From: Streptomyces sp.
Lineage (GTDB): Bacteria > Actinomycetota > Actinomycetes > Streptomycetales > Streptomycetaceae
Reading direction: 5' to 3'
Assembly: GCA_013362785.1 (NCBI GenBank)
Contig: JABFVM010000092.1
Span: forward strand, 1 to 58,065
DNA: 58,065 bases
Shown here: piece by piece, positions 44,252 through 52,358 of the stretch
Numbering within the stretch: the stretch's first letter is position 1
How the letters are laid out: each line of letters begins with the position of its first letter
Made by a program: the position numbers and the translations under genes
The notes under the pieces: generated by a model
What the model was told of the DNA's origin: nothing
Seen by the model: only the letters and a program-made list of their open reading frames with translations
Databases searched by the model: none

Positions 44252-46278
44252 ACCCCACCAGACGCACCGTCCTCATCGCCGGCACCACGGCCGCACTCCT
44301 GCCCTCGCTGCCGGCCTTCGGCGCTCCCGACTCCGAGGACAAGTCCAAGGCCAAGCCCAAGGCCGCCGCCCTCCAGCCGTACGCCTCCTACTGGTACCCG
44401 GACACCCTGCCCTCCGGCACCCCGGGCACCGGCATCACCTGGCGCAGCCTGAAGTCCTGGCGCCCGGCCGACGACCCGGACCTCGCCTTCAACGCCTCGA
44501 CCGTGCCGCTCGCCCCGCGCTTCACCCCGACCCCGGTCAACGCCACCGCCCGCGCGGGCCAGGCCCGTATCCAGTCCCTGGTGTCCTTCGGACCCACCGC
44601 GAGCAACCCCTCCCAGGGCTCGGCCACCGCCGACTACTACGCACTCACTCACTGGGCCTACATCGATGAGCTGGTGTTCTGGGGCGGCTCCTCCGGCGAA
44701 GGGCTGATCCTCGCGCCGAACGCGCCGATCGTGGACGCCGCCCACCGCCACGGCGTGCCGGTCCTCGGCAACATCTTCCTGCCGCCCGTCGCCTACGGCG
44801 GGCAGTTGCAGTGGACGCGTGACCTGGTGCAGAAGGACACCGCCGGACGGTATCCGCTGGCGGAGCGGCTGGTGGCGGTGGCGGAGGCGTACGGGTTCGA
44901 CGGGTGGTTCGTCAACGCCGAGACCAGTGGCGGGAACACCGCACTGGGCGCGGACATGCTTGGCTTCATGCGGGAGTTGAAGACGCTCGCGAAGGGCAAG
45001 GGGCAGCGGGTCACCTGGTACGACTCGATGACCGTGAACGGGTCCGTGAGCTGGCAGGGGGCCCTCAACTCCCAGAACGAGGCGTTCTTCCAGTCCGCCG
45101 ACGACATGTTCATCGACTTCCGGTGGACGGCGGCGAAGCTGACGTCGTCGGGACAGCGCGCCGGTCGACTGGGCCGTAGCCGCTACGAGTTGTGGGCGGG
45201 CGTCGATGTCGAGGCCAACGGGTGGAACACGTCCGTGAACTGGGACGCGATCGTGCCGCGTGACCGGACGCATGTGGTGTCGCTCGGCTTCTACCGGCCC
45301 GAGTGGACGCGGAACCACCTGCCGGCGGACGGGCGCGGTCCGGGGGACTTCCATGCCGCCGACGACCGGTTCTGGACCGGACGGTCACTGGATCCCGCGC
45401 GGCCGGACGGCACGGACAGCTGGCGCGCCCCGGCGGTGTCCGTCGCGGATCGGTCGACGGTCACCTCCGTGCCGTTCGCGAGCGTGTTCAACACCGGGCA
45501 CGGGCTGCGGTGGTACGAGGACGGGGAGGTGACGTCGGACGCGCCGTGGAACCACCTGGGGTTGCAGGACCGGCTGCCGTCCCGGCGCTGGGTCGTGCAC
45601 ACCGACGGGCAGCGGCCCGCCGTGACCTTCGACTTCGAGGACGCGTGGCGCGGCGGCAGCAGCGTGCTCGTCGCCGGTGAACTGGACGAGCCGGTGGTCG
45701 TGGACGTGTATGCGACACGGCTGCCGGTCGGTGCCGACACGGTTGTCGAGCTGGCCTGCCGGACCGACGAGGGCAGCGTGAACGTCGAGCTGGCCGTCGC
45801 CACCGCCGAGCCCGCCGCTCCGGGGGCGACACCGCCGTACACCTATCTGCCGGTGGACTCGGGCGACGGCTGGCAGACCGTGACCGTTCCGCTCAGCGGC
45901 CTGACCGGCACCGTGCACGCCATCGGTGTCCGGCTGACCGCCCCTGACGGCGGCCCCGTGCGGTGGCGGCTCGGCGGCCTAGCCGTCCGCACCGTCCGGC
46001 CCACGCCCGCCGTCCCCTCCGGCCTCCGAATCACCGGCGTCTCCGGTGGCGACCTCCGCTTCGCCTGGACCCCCGCCCCCGGCGACGTACGCCACCACAC
46101 CCTGCACCGCCTCCTCCCCGACGGCACCCGGCGCTTCCTCGGCGGTACCTGCCAGCCGGCCTACTTCGTCGCCGGTCTGCGGCCCGAACAGGGCGAACGG
46201 ACGGCACGGTTCGAAGTGCGCGCCGTAGGGGAGCTCTACACCACGTCGGCCCCCGCGACCGTCACCCACACCTGGTAA
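44248..46278 (+). CDS. Secreted GH85 endo-beta-N-acetylglucosaminidase
   Basis: The product is 676 aa. The Arg-containing signal peptide (NPTRRTVLIAGTTAALLPSL...FGA, about 1-26) suggests Tat export. The GH85 barrel has YWYPDTLPSGTPGTG, DELVFWGGSSGEGLILAPN and GFDGWFVNAET, where Asn223 and Glu225 form the N-x-E pair that stabilises the oxazoline and protonates the leaving group. Beta-sandwich domains follow (about 440-590), and a FnIII-like end (LRFAWTPAPGDVRHHTLHRL). It cleaves the chitobiose core of N-glycans, releasing oligosaccharides from glycoproteins. GTG 44248 overlaps the upstream stop, so it is translationally coupled. Confidence 0.9.
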   Translation: MNPTRRTVLIAGTTAALLPSLPAFGAPDSEDKSKAKPKAAALQPYASYWYPDTLPSGTPGTGITWRSLKSWRPADDPDLAFNASTVPLAPRFTPTPVNATARAGQARIQSLVSFGPTASNPSQGSATADYYALTHWAYIDELVFWGGSSGEGLILAPNAPIVDAAHRHGVPVLGNIFLPPVAYGGQLQWTRDLVQKDTAGRYPLAERLVAVAEAYGFDGWFVNAETSGGNTALGADMLGFMRELKTLAKGKGQRVTWYDSMTVNGSVSWQGALNSQNEAFFQSADDMFIDFRWTAAKLTSSGQRAGRLGRSRYELWAGVDVEANGWNTSVNWDAIVPRDRTHVVSLGFYRPEWTRNHLPADGRGPGDFHAADDRFWTGRSLDPARPDGTDSWRAPAVSVADRSTVTSVPFASVFNTGHGLRWYEDGEVTSDAPWNHLGLQDRLPSRRWVVHTDGQRPAVTFDFEDAWRGGSSVLVAGELDEPVVVDVYATRLPVGADTVVELACRTDEGSVNVELAVATAEPAAPGATPPYTYLPVDSGDGWQTVTVPLSGLTGTVHAIGVRLTAPDGGPVRWRLGGLAVRTVRPTPAVPSGLRITGVSGGDLRFAWTPAPGDVRHHTLHRLLPDGTRRFLGGTCQPAYFVAGLRPEQGERTARFEVRAVGELYTTSAPATVTHTW

Positions 46279-46313
46279 CCACCCGCACCCGGACGACCTA
46301 CGGAGTACCCCGC

Positions 46314-49300
46314 ATGCATGACGACCGCAGCCTGGTCGAAGCCCGTCTCAGGCGCGTCCTGGACGAGCGCGTCCGCCCCGCCGTGTACCCGGAGTCCGTG
46401 CCGCTGGAGGTGGCGGTGTGGCATGCGCCCGGCGAGCCGGTGCCGGTCGCCGAGGGGCTCGCGGCCGAGCCCGAGCCGATCGAGGTGGGCGCCCGCTGGG
46501 GTGCTCCCTGGGGCACCAGCTGGTTCCGGGTCACCGGGACCGTGCCCGAGGCGTGGGCCGGGCGGACGGTGGAGGCGCTGCTCGACCTCGGGTTCGACGA
46601 GAACATGCCCGGCTTCCAGTGCGAGGGCCTGGTCTACCGGCCCGACGGCACCCCCGTGAAGGGCCTGAACCCGCGCAACCAGTGGGTCCGGGTCGGGGCG
46701 CCCGTCAAGGGCGGTGAGGAGGTGCGGCTGCACATCGAGGCCGCCTCCAACCCCGTCATCCTCGACTACCACCCCTTCCTGCCGACCCGGCTCGGCGACC
46801 AGGAGACCGCGGGCAGCGCCCCGCAGTACACGCTCACCCGCATGGACCTCGCCGTCTTCGACGAGACGGTGTGGCAGCTCGTGCTCGACCTGGAGGTGCT
46901 CGGCGAGCTGATGGCCGAGCTGCCGGTGGAGTCGGCGCGCCGCTGGGACATCCTGCGGGCGGTCGAGAGGGCGCTGGACGCCATCGACCTCCAGGACGTG
47001 AACGGCACGGCGGCGCAGGCACGGGTACGTCTGGAGACGGTCCTGTCCGAGCCGGCCGTGCCCTCCGCCCATCGCATCAGCGCCGTCGGCCACGCCCATA
47101 TCGACTCGGCGTGGCTGTGGCCGCTGCGCGAGACGGTGCGCAAGGTGGCCCGTACGACGTCCAACATGACCGCGCTGCTGGACGACGAGCCGGAGTTCGT
47201 GTTCGCGATGTCCCAGGCCCAGCAGTGGGCCTGGGTGAAGGAGCACCGGCCCGAGGTGTGGGCGCGGGTGAAGAAGGCGGTCGCCGACGGGCGGTTCGTG
47301 CCGGCCGGCGGGATGTGGGTGGAGTCGGACACCAACATGCCCGGCTCGGAGGCGATGGCCCGGCAGTTCGTGCACGGCAAGCGGTTCTTCCTGGACGAGT
47401 TCGGCATCGAGAACGACGAGGCCTGGCTGCCCGACACCTTCGGCTTCGCCGCCGGACTGCCGCAGATCATCAAGGCGGCCGGCTCCAAGTGGCTGCTGAC
47501 ACAGAAGATCTCCTGGTCGCAGACGAACAAGTTCCCGCACCACACCTTCCGCTGGGAGGGCATCGACGGCACCCGGATCTTCACCCACTTCCCGCCCGTC
47601 GACACCTACAACTGCTCCATGAAGGGCGGCGAGATCGCCCACGCGGCCCGCAACTTCAAGGACAAGGGAGTCGCCCGGCACTCCCTCGCCCCCACCGGCT
47701 GGGGCGACGGAGGCGGCGGCACGACCCGCGAGATGGTCGGCAAGGCGGCACGGCTGCGCGACCTCGAAGGATCCGCCACCGTCGTCTGGGAGACCCCGGA
47801 GGAGTTCTTCAGGAAGGCCGAGGCCGAGTACCCCGACGCGCCCGTCTGGGTCGGCGAGCTCTACCTCGAACTCCACCGCGCCACCCTCACCAGCCAGGCG
47901 AAGACCAAGCAGGGCAACCGCCGCAGCGAACACCTCCTGCGCGAGGCGGAACTGTGGGCCGCGACGGCCGCAGTACGCACCGGATTCCCTTACCCCTACG
48001 AGGAGTTGGACCGGATCTGGAAGACGGTGCTGCTGCACCAGTTCCACGACATCCTGCCCGGCTCGTCCATCGCGTGGGTGCACCGGGAGGCACGCGCGAC
48101 GTACGAGCGCCTCGCCGGGGAGCTGACCGCGATCATCGAGTCGGCCCAGCGCGCCCTGGCGGGCGAGGGCGGAACCGAGCTCGTCTTCAACGCCGCCCCG
48201 CACACCCGCGCCGGCATCCCGGCGGGCGGCGCGCGAACCCCGGTGACCGAGGGCCGCACGGCACTCACGGAACGCCCCGGCGGCGGCTTCGTTCTCGACA
48301 ACGGCCTCCTGCGCGTCGAGATCGACGCACAGGGGCTGGTCGTCTCGGCATACGACATCGAGGCGGACCGCGAGACGATCGCCCCGGACCGGCGCGCCAA
48401 CCTCCTCCAGCTCCACCCCGACTTCCCGAACATGTGGGACGCCTGGGACGTGGATGAGTTCTACCGCCACACGGGCACCGACCTGACCGACGTGGACGAG
48501 ATCGCCGCCGACTCCGGCTCCGACACCGATGTGGCCGTGCTGCGGATCGTGCGGTCGTTCGGCGCCTCGCGCGTCACCCAGCGCCTCTCCCTCGCGGCGG
48601 GGGAGCGGCGGCTGCTGATCGACACGGAGGTCGACTGGCACGAGACGGAGAAGTTCCTGAAGCTGGCGTTCCCGCTCGACGTGCACGCGGAGCGGTACGC
48701 GTCCGAGACCCAGTTCGGGCACTTCTTCCGCCCCACGCACACCAACACCAGCTGGGAGGCGGCCAAGTTCGAGGCCTGCAACCACCGCTTCGTCCAGCTG
48801 GAGGAGCCGGGCTGGGGCGTCGCCGTCGTCAACGACTCGACGTACGGCCACGACGTGACCCGCACGGTCCGCACCGACGGCGACGACGGGACGACCACCA
48901 CGGTTCGCGTATCCCTCCTGCGCGCCCCGCGCTTCCCCGACCCCGAGACCGACCAGGGCGTCCACCGCTTCCGGCACGCCCTGGTGCCGGGCGCGGGCAT
49001 CGCGGACGCGGTGCGCGAGGGCTGGCGGATCAACCTGCCGGAGCGGCGGATCACCGGTGCCCGGGAGGTGGCCCCGCTGGTGACGGTGGACCGGGACGCG
49101 GTCGTGATCACCGCCGTCAAGCTGGCCGACGACGGCAGCGGGGATGTGGTGGTGCGCCTCCACGAGGCCCACGGCGGCCGGGCGCGCGCCACGCTGACCG
49201 CCGGCTTCGAGGTCGCGGACGTCACGGCGACGGATCTGCTGGAACGTCCGCTGCCCGAGACCCCGTCGTACGAAGGCAGTCGAGTCGCCCTGCGGCTGCG

Positions 49301-49340
49301 GCCGTTCGAGCTGATGACGTTGCGGCTGCGGCGGGCCTAG
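46314..49340 (+). CDS. GH38 alpha-mannosidase
   Basis: The product is 1008 aa with no signal peptide, so it is cytoplasmic. An N-terminal beta domain (about 1-240) precedes the GH38 catalytic domain. Zinc ligands lie in GHAHIDSAWLWP (His260-x-His262-x-Asp264 region) and the nucleophile is Asp374 in WLPDTFGF. LYLELHRATLTSQA, the three-helix bundle (VLLHQFHDILPGSSI) and C-terminal beta domains complete the family layout. It removes alpha-mannose from imported oligomannose. ATG 46314 has GGAG 8 bp upstream and lies 35 bp after the GH85 stop. It is the last gene of the operon. Confidence 0.94.
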   Translation: MHDDRSLVEARLRRVLDERVRPAVYPESVPLEVAVWHAPGEPVPVAEGLAAEPEPIEVGARWGAPWGTSWFRVTGTVPEAWAGRTVEALLDLGFDENMPGFQCEGLVYRPDGTPVKGLNPRNQWVRVGAPVKGGEEVRLHIEAASNPVILDYHPFLPTRLGDQETAGSAPQYTLTRMDLAVFDETVWQLVLDLEVLGELMAELPVESARRWDILRAVERALDAIDLQDVNGTAAQARVRLETVLSEPAVPSAHRISAVGHAHIDSAWLWPLRETVRKVARTTSNMTALLDDEPEFVFAMSQAQQWAWVKEHRPEVWARVKKAVADGRFVPAGGMWVESDTNMPGSEAMARQFVHGKRFFLDEFGIENDEAWLPDTFGFAAGLPQIIKAAGSKWLLTQKISWSQTNKFPHHTFRWEGIDGTRIFTHFPPVDTYNCSMKGGEIAHAARNFKDKGVARHSLAPTGWGDGGGGTTREMVGKAARLRDLEGSATVVWETPEEFFRKAEAEYPDAPVWVGELYLELHRATLTSQAKTKQGNRRSEHLLREAELWAATAAVRTGFPYPYEELDRIWKTVLLHQFHDILPGSSIAWVHREARATYERLAGELTAIIESAQRALAGEGGTELVFNAAPHTRAGIPAGGARTPVTEGRTALTERPGGGFVLDNGLLRVEIDAQGLVVSAYDIEADRETIAPDRRANLLQLHPDFPNMWDAWDVDEFYRHTGTDLTDVDEIAADSGSDTDVAVLRIVRSFGASRVTQRLSLAAGERRLLIDTEVDWHETEKFLKLAFPLDVHAERYASETQFGHFFRPTHTNTSWEAAKFEACNHRFVQLEEPGWGVAVVNDSTYGHDVTRTVRTDGDDGTTTTVRVSLLRAPRFPDPETDQGVHRFRHALVPGAGIADAVREGWRINLPERRITGAREVAPLVTVDRDAVVITAVKLADDGSGDVVVRLHEAHGGRARATLTAGFEVADVTATDLLERPLPETPSYEGSRVALRLRPFELMTLRLRRA

Positions 49341-49439
49341 GTCCACTGAGGGTGAATTGCCGCGGATTGTCGTGTAGTGGCGGGCAACTGGCCTCACACT
49401 CAAGGGGGTTGGCGTTCCATCAGCGCCTTGGAGGCAACC

Positions 49440-50255
49440 TTGAAGCTCGTCACGCGCGGCCAGCTCGGCTGGCCCGCATCCGCCGCACCGACACAGACCT
49501 CGACCAGGGGCGTGAAGGTGCACTACGAAGGCACCACGGTCAGCGTCAAGCTCCTCGACGACCACGACCTCTGCATCGCCGAGTGGAAGGCGATCCGGGT
49601 ATCCCATCTCGCCGACAAGAAGGAGAACTACTCCGACATCGCCTACAACTACGGCGCCTGCCCGCACGGTTACCTCCTGGAGGGCCGCGGCCTCGGCAAG
49701 CGCACCGGGGCGAACGGCAACCAGCCCCTCAACCGCGGCCACTACGCGATCCTCGGCCTGGTCGGCGACAAGGGGCTGACCAAGCCGACGGACGCCATGC
49801 TGGGCGCGATCCGCGACGGCATCGAGCTGCTGCGCAGGCACGGCGCCGGCAACGAGATCAAGGGCCACCGGGACGGCCTGGCCACCGAGTGCCCGGGCGA
49901 GCACCTCTACGCCTGGGTGCGGAAGGGCGCCCCGCGGCCCGGCGGTTCGACCCCCGTGCCCGGTCCGCGGCCGGTGGTCGACGTGTCCAAGGTGGTCGCC
50001 GCCGCCCGGCACGACCCGGCCGAGCCGGGCACGCCGGTGTCGTACCCGGGCGTGAAGACCGTGGAGAAGGCGCTCGTCTCGGAGGGCCTCCTCGAATCGA
50101 AGTTCGCCGACGGCCACTTCGGCACGACGACCGTCGACGCGTACGCCCAGTGGCAGCGCCGCTGCGGCTTCTCGGGTGACGACGCCGACGGTATCCCCGG
50201 CCAGACGTCACTGGAGAGGCTCGGCCAGGAGCACGGTTTCGATGTGAAGCCGTAG
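49440..50255 (+). CDS. PGRP-type N-acetylmuramoyl-L-alanine amidase with peptidoglycan-binding domain
   Basis: The product is 271 aa. The amidase-2/PGRP fold shows VHYEG (zinc His), YSDIAYNYGACPHGYLLEGRG, GHYAIL and GHRDGLATECPG (zinc His and Cys). A C-terminal helical module (GVKTVEKALVSEGLLESKFADG, FGTTTVDAYAQWQRRCG, DGIPGQTSLERLG) is a PG_binding_1-like repeat. No signal peptide is seen with TTG 49440, which has GGAGG 5 bp upstream. It cuts the lactyl-amide bond of peptidoglycan, but the export route is unclear. It lies 99 bp after GH38, probably independent of that operon. Confidence 0.88.
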   Translation: MKLVTRGQLGWPASAAPTQTSTRGVKVHYEGTTVSVKLLDDHDLCIAEWKAIRVSHLADKKENYSDIAYNYGACPHGYLLEGRGLGKRTGANGNQPLNRGHYAILGLVGDKGLTKPTDAMLGAIRDGIELLRRHGAGNEIKGHRDGLATECPGEHLYAWVRKGAPRPGGSTPVPGPRPVVDVSKVVAAARHDPAEPGTPVSYPGVKTVEKALVSEGLLESKFADGHFGTTTVDAYAQWQRRCGFSGDDADGIPGQTSLERLGQEHGFDVKP

Positions 50256-50322
50256 CGCCGAGGAGCCGAGGAGCGAGGAGTCGAGAAGCCGTAGGGGCCG
50301 CCGCGGCGCGGCCGTCACACCG

Positions 50323-50361
50323 GGGCCGTTCCCCTCTCACGGGAGGTGAGGGGAGCGGCCC
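50323..50361. terminator. Bidirectional hairpin between the amidase and FadR-type genes
   Basis: 50323-50336 pairs with 50348-50361 in a 14-bp stem with one G-U pair and an 11-nt loop. It lies between two convergent stops (50255 and 50381) and can serve both. Confidence 0.75.
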
Positions 50362-50380
50362 TCGGCGTTGCCGGTGCCGG

Positions 50381-51091
50381 TCAGCCGCCGCCGAGCTGTG
50401 CCCGCAGCCATTCCTCCACCTCGCCCACGTGCGCCGCCGCCGCGGCCCGGGCCGCCTCCGGATCGCGGGCGACCAGGGCGCGGTGGATCGCGGCGTGTTC
50501 GCGTCGGGTGCGGGCGAAGGCGCCCTCCTCCTGGTAGCCGCGCCAGACGCGGGCGCGGAAGGTGCGGGAGGACAGGCCCTCCAGGATCGCGGCCATGGTG
50601 TCGTTGCCGGCGGCTGTGGCGATCTCTCGGTGGAAGGCCAGGTCGTGGGCGAGGATCTCCTCGGGGTCGTCCGTGGCGTTCATCGCCGTGAGGTGCTTCT
50701 CGACCTCCGCGAGCTGGTCCGGAGTGATCCGCGCCGCCGCCAGGGCCGTCGCCGTCGACTCCAGGATGCGCCGCACCTCCAGCAGCTCCACCAGCCGCGG
50801 GCCCCGCGACAGGTCGGCCACCACACCGAACGTCTCCAGCAGATCGCCGGCCTCCAACTGGGTGACGTAGATCCCCGAACCGTGCCGGGCCTCCAGCACC
50901 CCCAGCACGGTGAGCGCGCGGATCGCCTCCCGCATCGAGCTGCGGGAGATCCCTAGCTGCGCCGCCAGATCGCGCTCGGTCGGCAGCCGCTGCCCCGGCT
51001 CAAGCCGCCCCTCCGCGATCATCGCCTTGATCTGCTCGATGGCGCGCTGCGTCACGGTGCCCTTCTGCGGGGCTGTCTCGTCCACGTTCAC
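50381..51091 (-). CDS. GntR/FadR family regulator of the fucose cluster
   Basis: The product is 236 aa. The N-terminal GntR winged helix (about 10-78) has AIEQIKAMIAEGRLEPGQRL, PTERDLAAQLGISRSSMREA and a LEARHGSGIYV wing. The C-terminal FCD helical domain has LLEVRRILESTATALAA, DLAFHREIATAAGN and HAAIHRALVARDPEAA, with His residues that commonly bind metal or ligand. GTG 51091 follows AGGAGG at 6-7 bp. It is divergent from the ABC/fucose operon with two 20-bp operators between, so it probably represses both directions until a fucose metabolite binds. Confidence 0.92.
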   Translation of the reverse strand: MNVDETAPQKGTVTQRAIEQIKAMIAEGRLEPGQRLPTERDLAAQLGISRSSMREAIRALTVLGVLEARHGSGIYVTQLEAGDLLETFGVVADLSRGPRLVELLEVRRILESTATALAAARITPDQLAEVEKHLTAMNATDDPEEILAHDLAFHREIATAAGNDTMAAILEGLSSRTFRARVWRGYQEEGAFARTRREHAAIHRALVARDPEAARAAAAAHVGEVEEWLRAQLGGG

Positions 51092-51130
51092 GCCGTTCCT
51101 CCTGTCACCGGTGCGCCGCAGTCTAACCAG

Positions 51131-51170
51131 CGATGTGGTCCGACCAATACCGATGTGGTCCGACCAATAC
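51131..51170. promoter_or_regulatory. Two perfect tandem 20-bp FadR-type operators
   Basis: CGATGTGGTCCGACCAATAC occurs at 51131-51150 and 51151-51170. Each contains the palindrome TGGTCCGACCA (51136-51146 and 51156-51166), the typical TGGTCnGACCA core of FadR-subfamily sites. The 20-bp phasing places both on nearly the same DNA face. Confidence 0.85.
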
Positions 51171-51219
51171 GGTCGCGATGCCGGAAAATCTGCCGCTGAA
51201 GGGTGTTCTTCCCTGGAAG

Positions 51220-51230
51220 TGGTCTGATAA
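51220..51230 (+). promoter_or_regulatory. Degenerate third operator over the likely -10 of the ABC operon
   Basis: TGGTCTGATAA matches the first five bases of the upstream operator core and has a diverged right half that overlaps an AT-rich -10-like TGATAAAT. It lies about 58 bp before the ATG at 51288. Confidence 0.45.
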
Positions 51231-51287
51231 ATATGCGGGCATCTGCTCGAACCATGTGCTCGAACACGCTCAACGAGGAGCCGCCAG

Positions 51288-52358
51288 ATGCACGGCACTA
51301 CAACGCGGAAGCAGAACAGGTCACGGATGGTCGGGGCGGTGTGCGCGGTCGCCGGCGCCTCGCTCGTCCTCGCCGCGTGCGGCAGCACCAAGGACACCGG
51401 CGCGTCCAGCGCCGAGGGCGGCGGCAGCGGCAAGGTCGGGGTGATCCTGCCCCTGCTGACCTCGCCGTTCTGGCAGTCGTACAACGACTACGTGCCGAAG
51501 ATGGCCGACTCCGAGGGCGTCGACACGCTCAAGACGGTCAACTCCAACAGCGATCCCTCCCAGCAGATCACCGACATCAACAACCAGCTCACCCAGGGCG
51601 TCAAGGGCCTCGTCGTCGCCCCGCTGGACAGCGCCGCCATCGAGGCCGGCCTCGACCAGGCGGAGCGCAAGGGCGTACCGGTCGTCGCCGTGGACGTGGC
51701 GCCCGACAAGGGCAAGGTCGCGATGGTGGTGCGCGCCGACAACGTGGCCTACGGCGAGAAGGCCTGCCAGTACCTCGGCGAGCAGATCCCCTCCGGCAAG
51801 GTCGTGCAGATCATGGGCGACCTCGCCTCGGTCAACGGCCGCGACCGCTCCGAGGCCTTCCGGGCCTGCGTGAAGAAGAACTTCCCGAAGCTCAAGGTCC
51901 TGGAGATACCGGCCAAGTGGGAGTCCGACGCCGCGGCCTCCAAGCTGGACACCCTCCTGAACGCCAACCCCGACATCAAGGGCATCTACATGCAGGCCGG
52001 CGGCGTCTATCTCGCCCCGACCCTCCAGACCCTCAAGTCCAAGGGAATGCTGAAGAAGGCCGGGCAGGACGGGCACATCACGATCGTCTCCAACGACGGC
52101 ATCCCGCAGGAGTACGACGCCATCCGCAAGGGCGAGATCGACGCGACCGTCTCCCAGCCCGCCGACCTGTACGCCAAGTACGGCATGTACTACATCAAGG
52201 CGGCGATGGAGGGGAAGAAGTTCGAGCCCGGTCCCACCGACCACGACTCGACCATCGTCAAGCTGCCCAGCGGCATCCTGGAGGACCAGCTGCCCGCCCC
52301 GCTGGTCACCAAGGACAACGTCGACGACCCCAAGCTCTGGGGCAACACGGTCAAATGA
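51288..52358 (+). CDS. ABC transporter sugar-binding lipoprotein (ribose/PBP1 type), probably for L-fucose
   Basis: The product is 356 aa. A lipobox LAAC lies near residue 31. The PBP1 fold is shown by VGVILPLLTSPFWQSYNDYV, GVKGLVVAPLDSAAIEAGLD, VPVVAVDVAPD, and GIYMQAGGVYLAPTLQ. GAGGAG precedes ATG 51288 at 8 bp. The stop overlaps the ATPase start (ATGA). Operon context (fuconate dehydratase and dehydrogenases downstream) indicates L-fucose or a related 6-deoxysugar as ligand, which is inference. Confidence 0.9.
   Translation: MHGTTTRKQNRSRMVGAVCAVAGASLVLAACGSTKDTGASSAEGGGSGKVGVILPLLTSPFWQSYNDYVPKMADSEGVDTLKTVNSNSDPSQQITDINNQLTQGVKGLVVAPLDSAAIEAGLDQAERKGVPVVAVDVAPDKGKVAMVVRADNVAYGEKACQYLGEQIPSGKVVQIMGDLASVNGRDRSEAFRACVKKNFPKLKVLEIPAKWESDAAASKLDTLLNANPDIKGIYMQAGGVYLAPTLQTLKSKGMLKKAGQDGHITIVSNDGIPQEYDAIRKGEIDATVSQPADLYAKYGMYYIKAAMEGKKFEPGPTDHDSTIVKLPSGILEDQLPAPLVTKDNVDDPKLWGNTVK

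Noticed and set aside
46236..50117. 1293-residue minus-strand open frame over GH38 and the amidase
   Set aside because: It spans two well-supported genes and an intergenic gap, and has low-complexity shadow composition.
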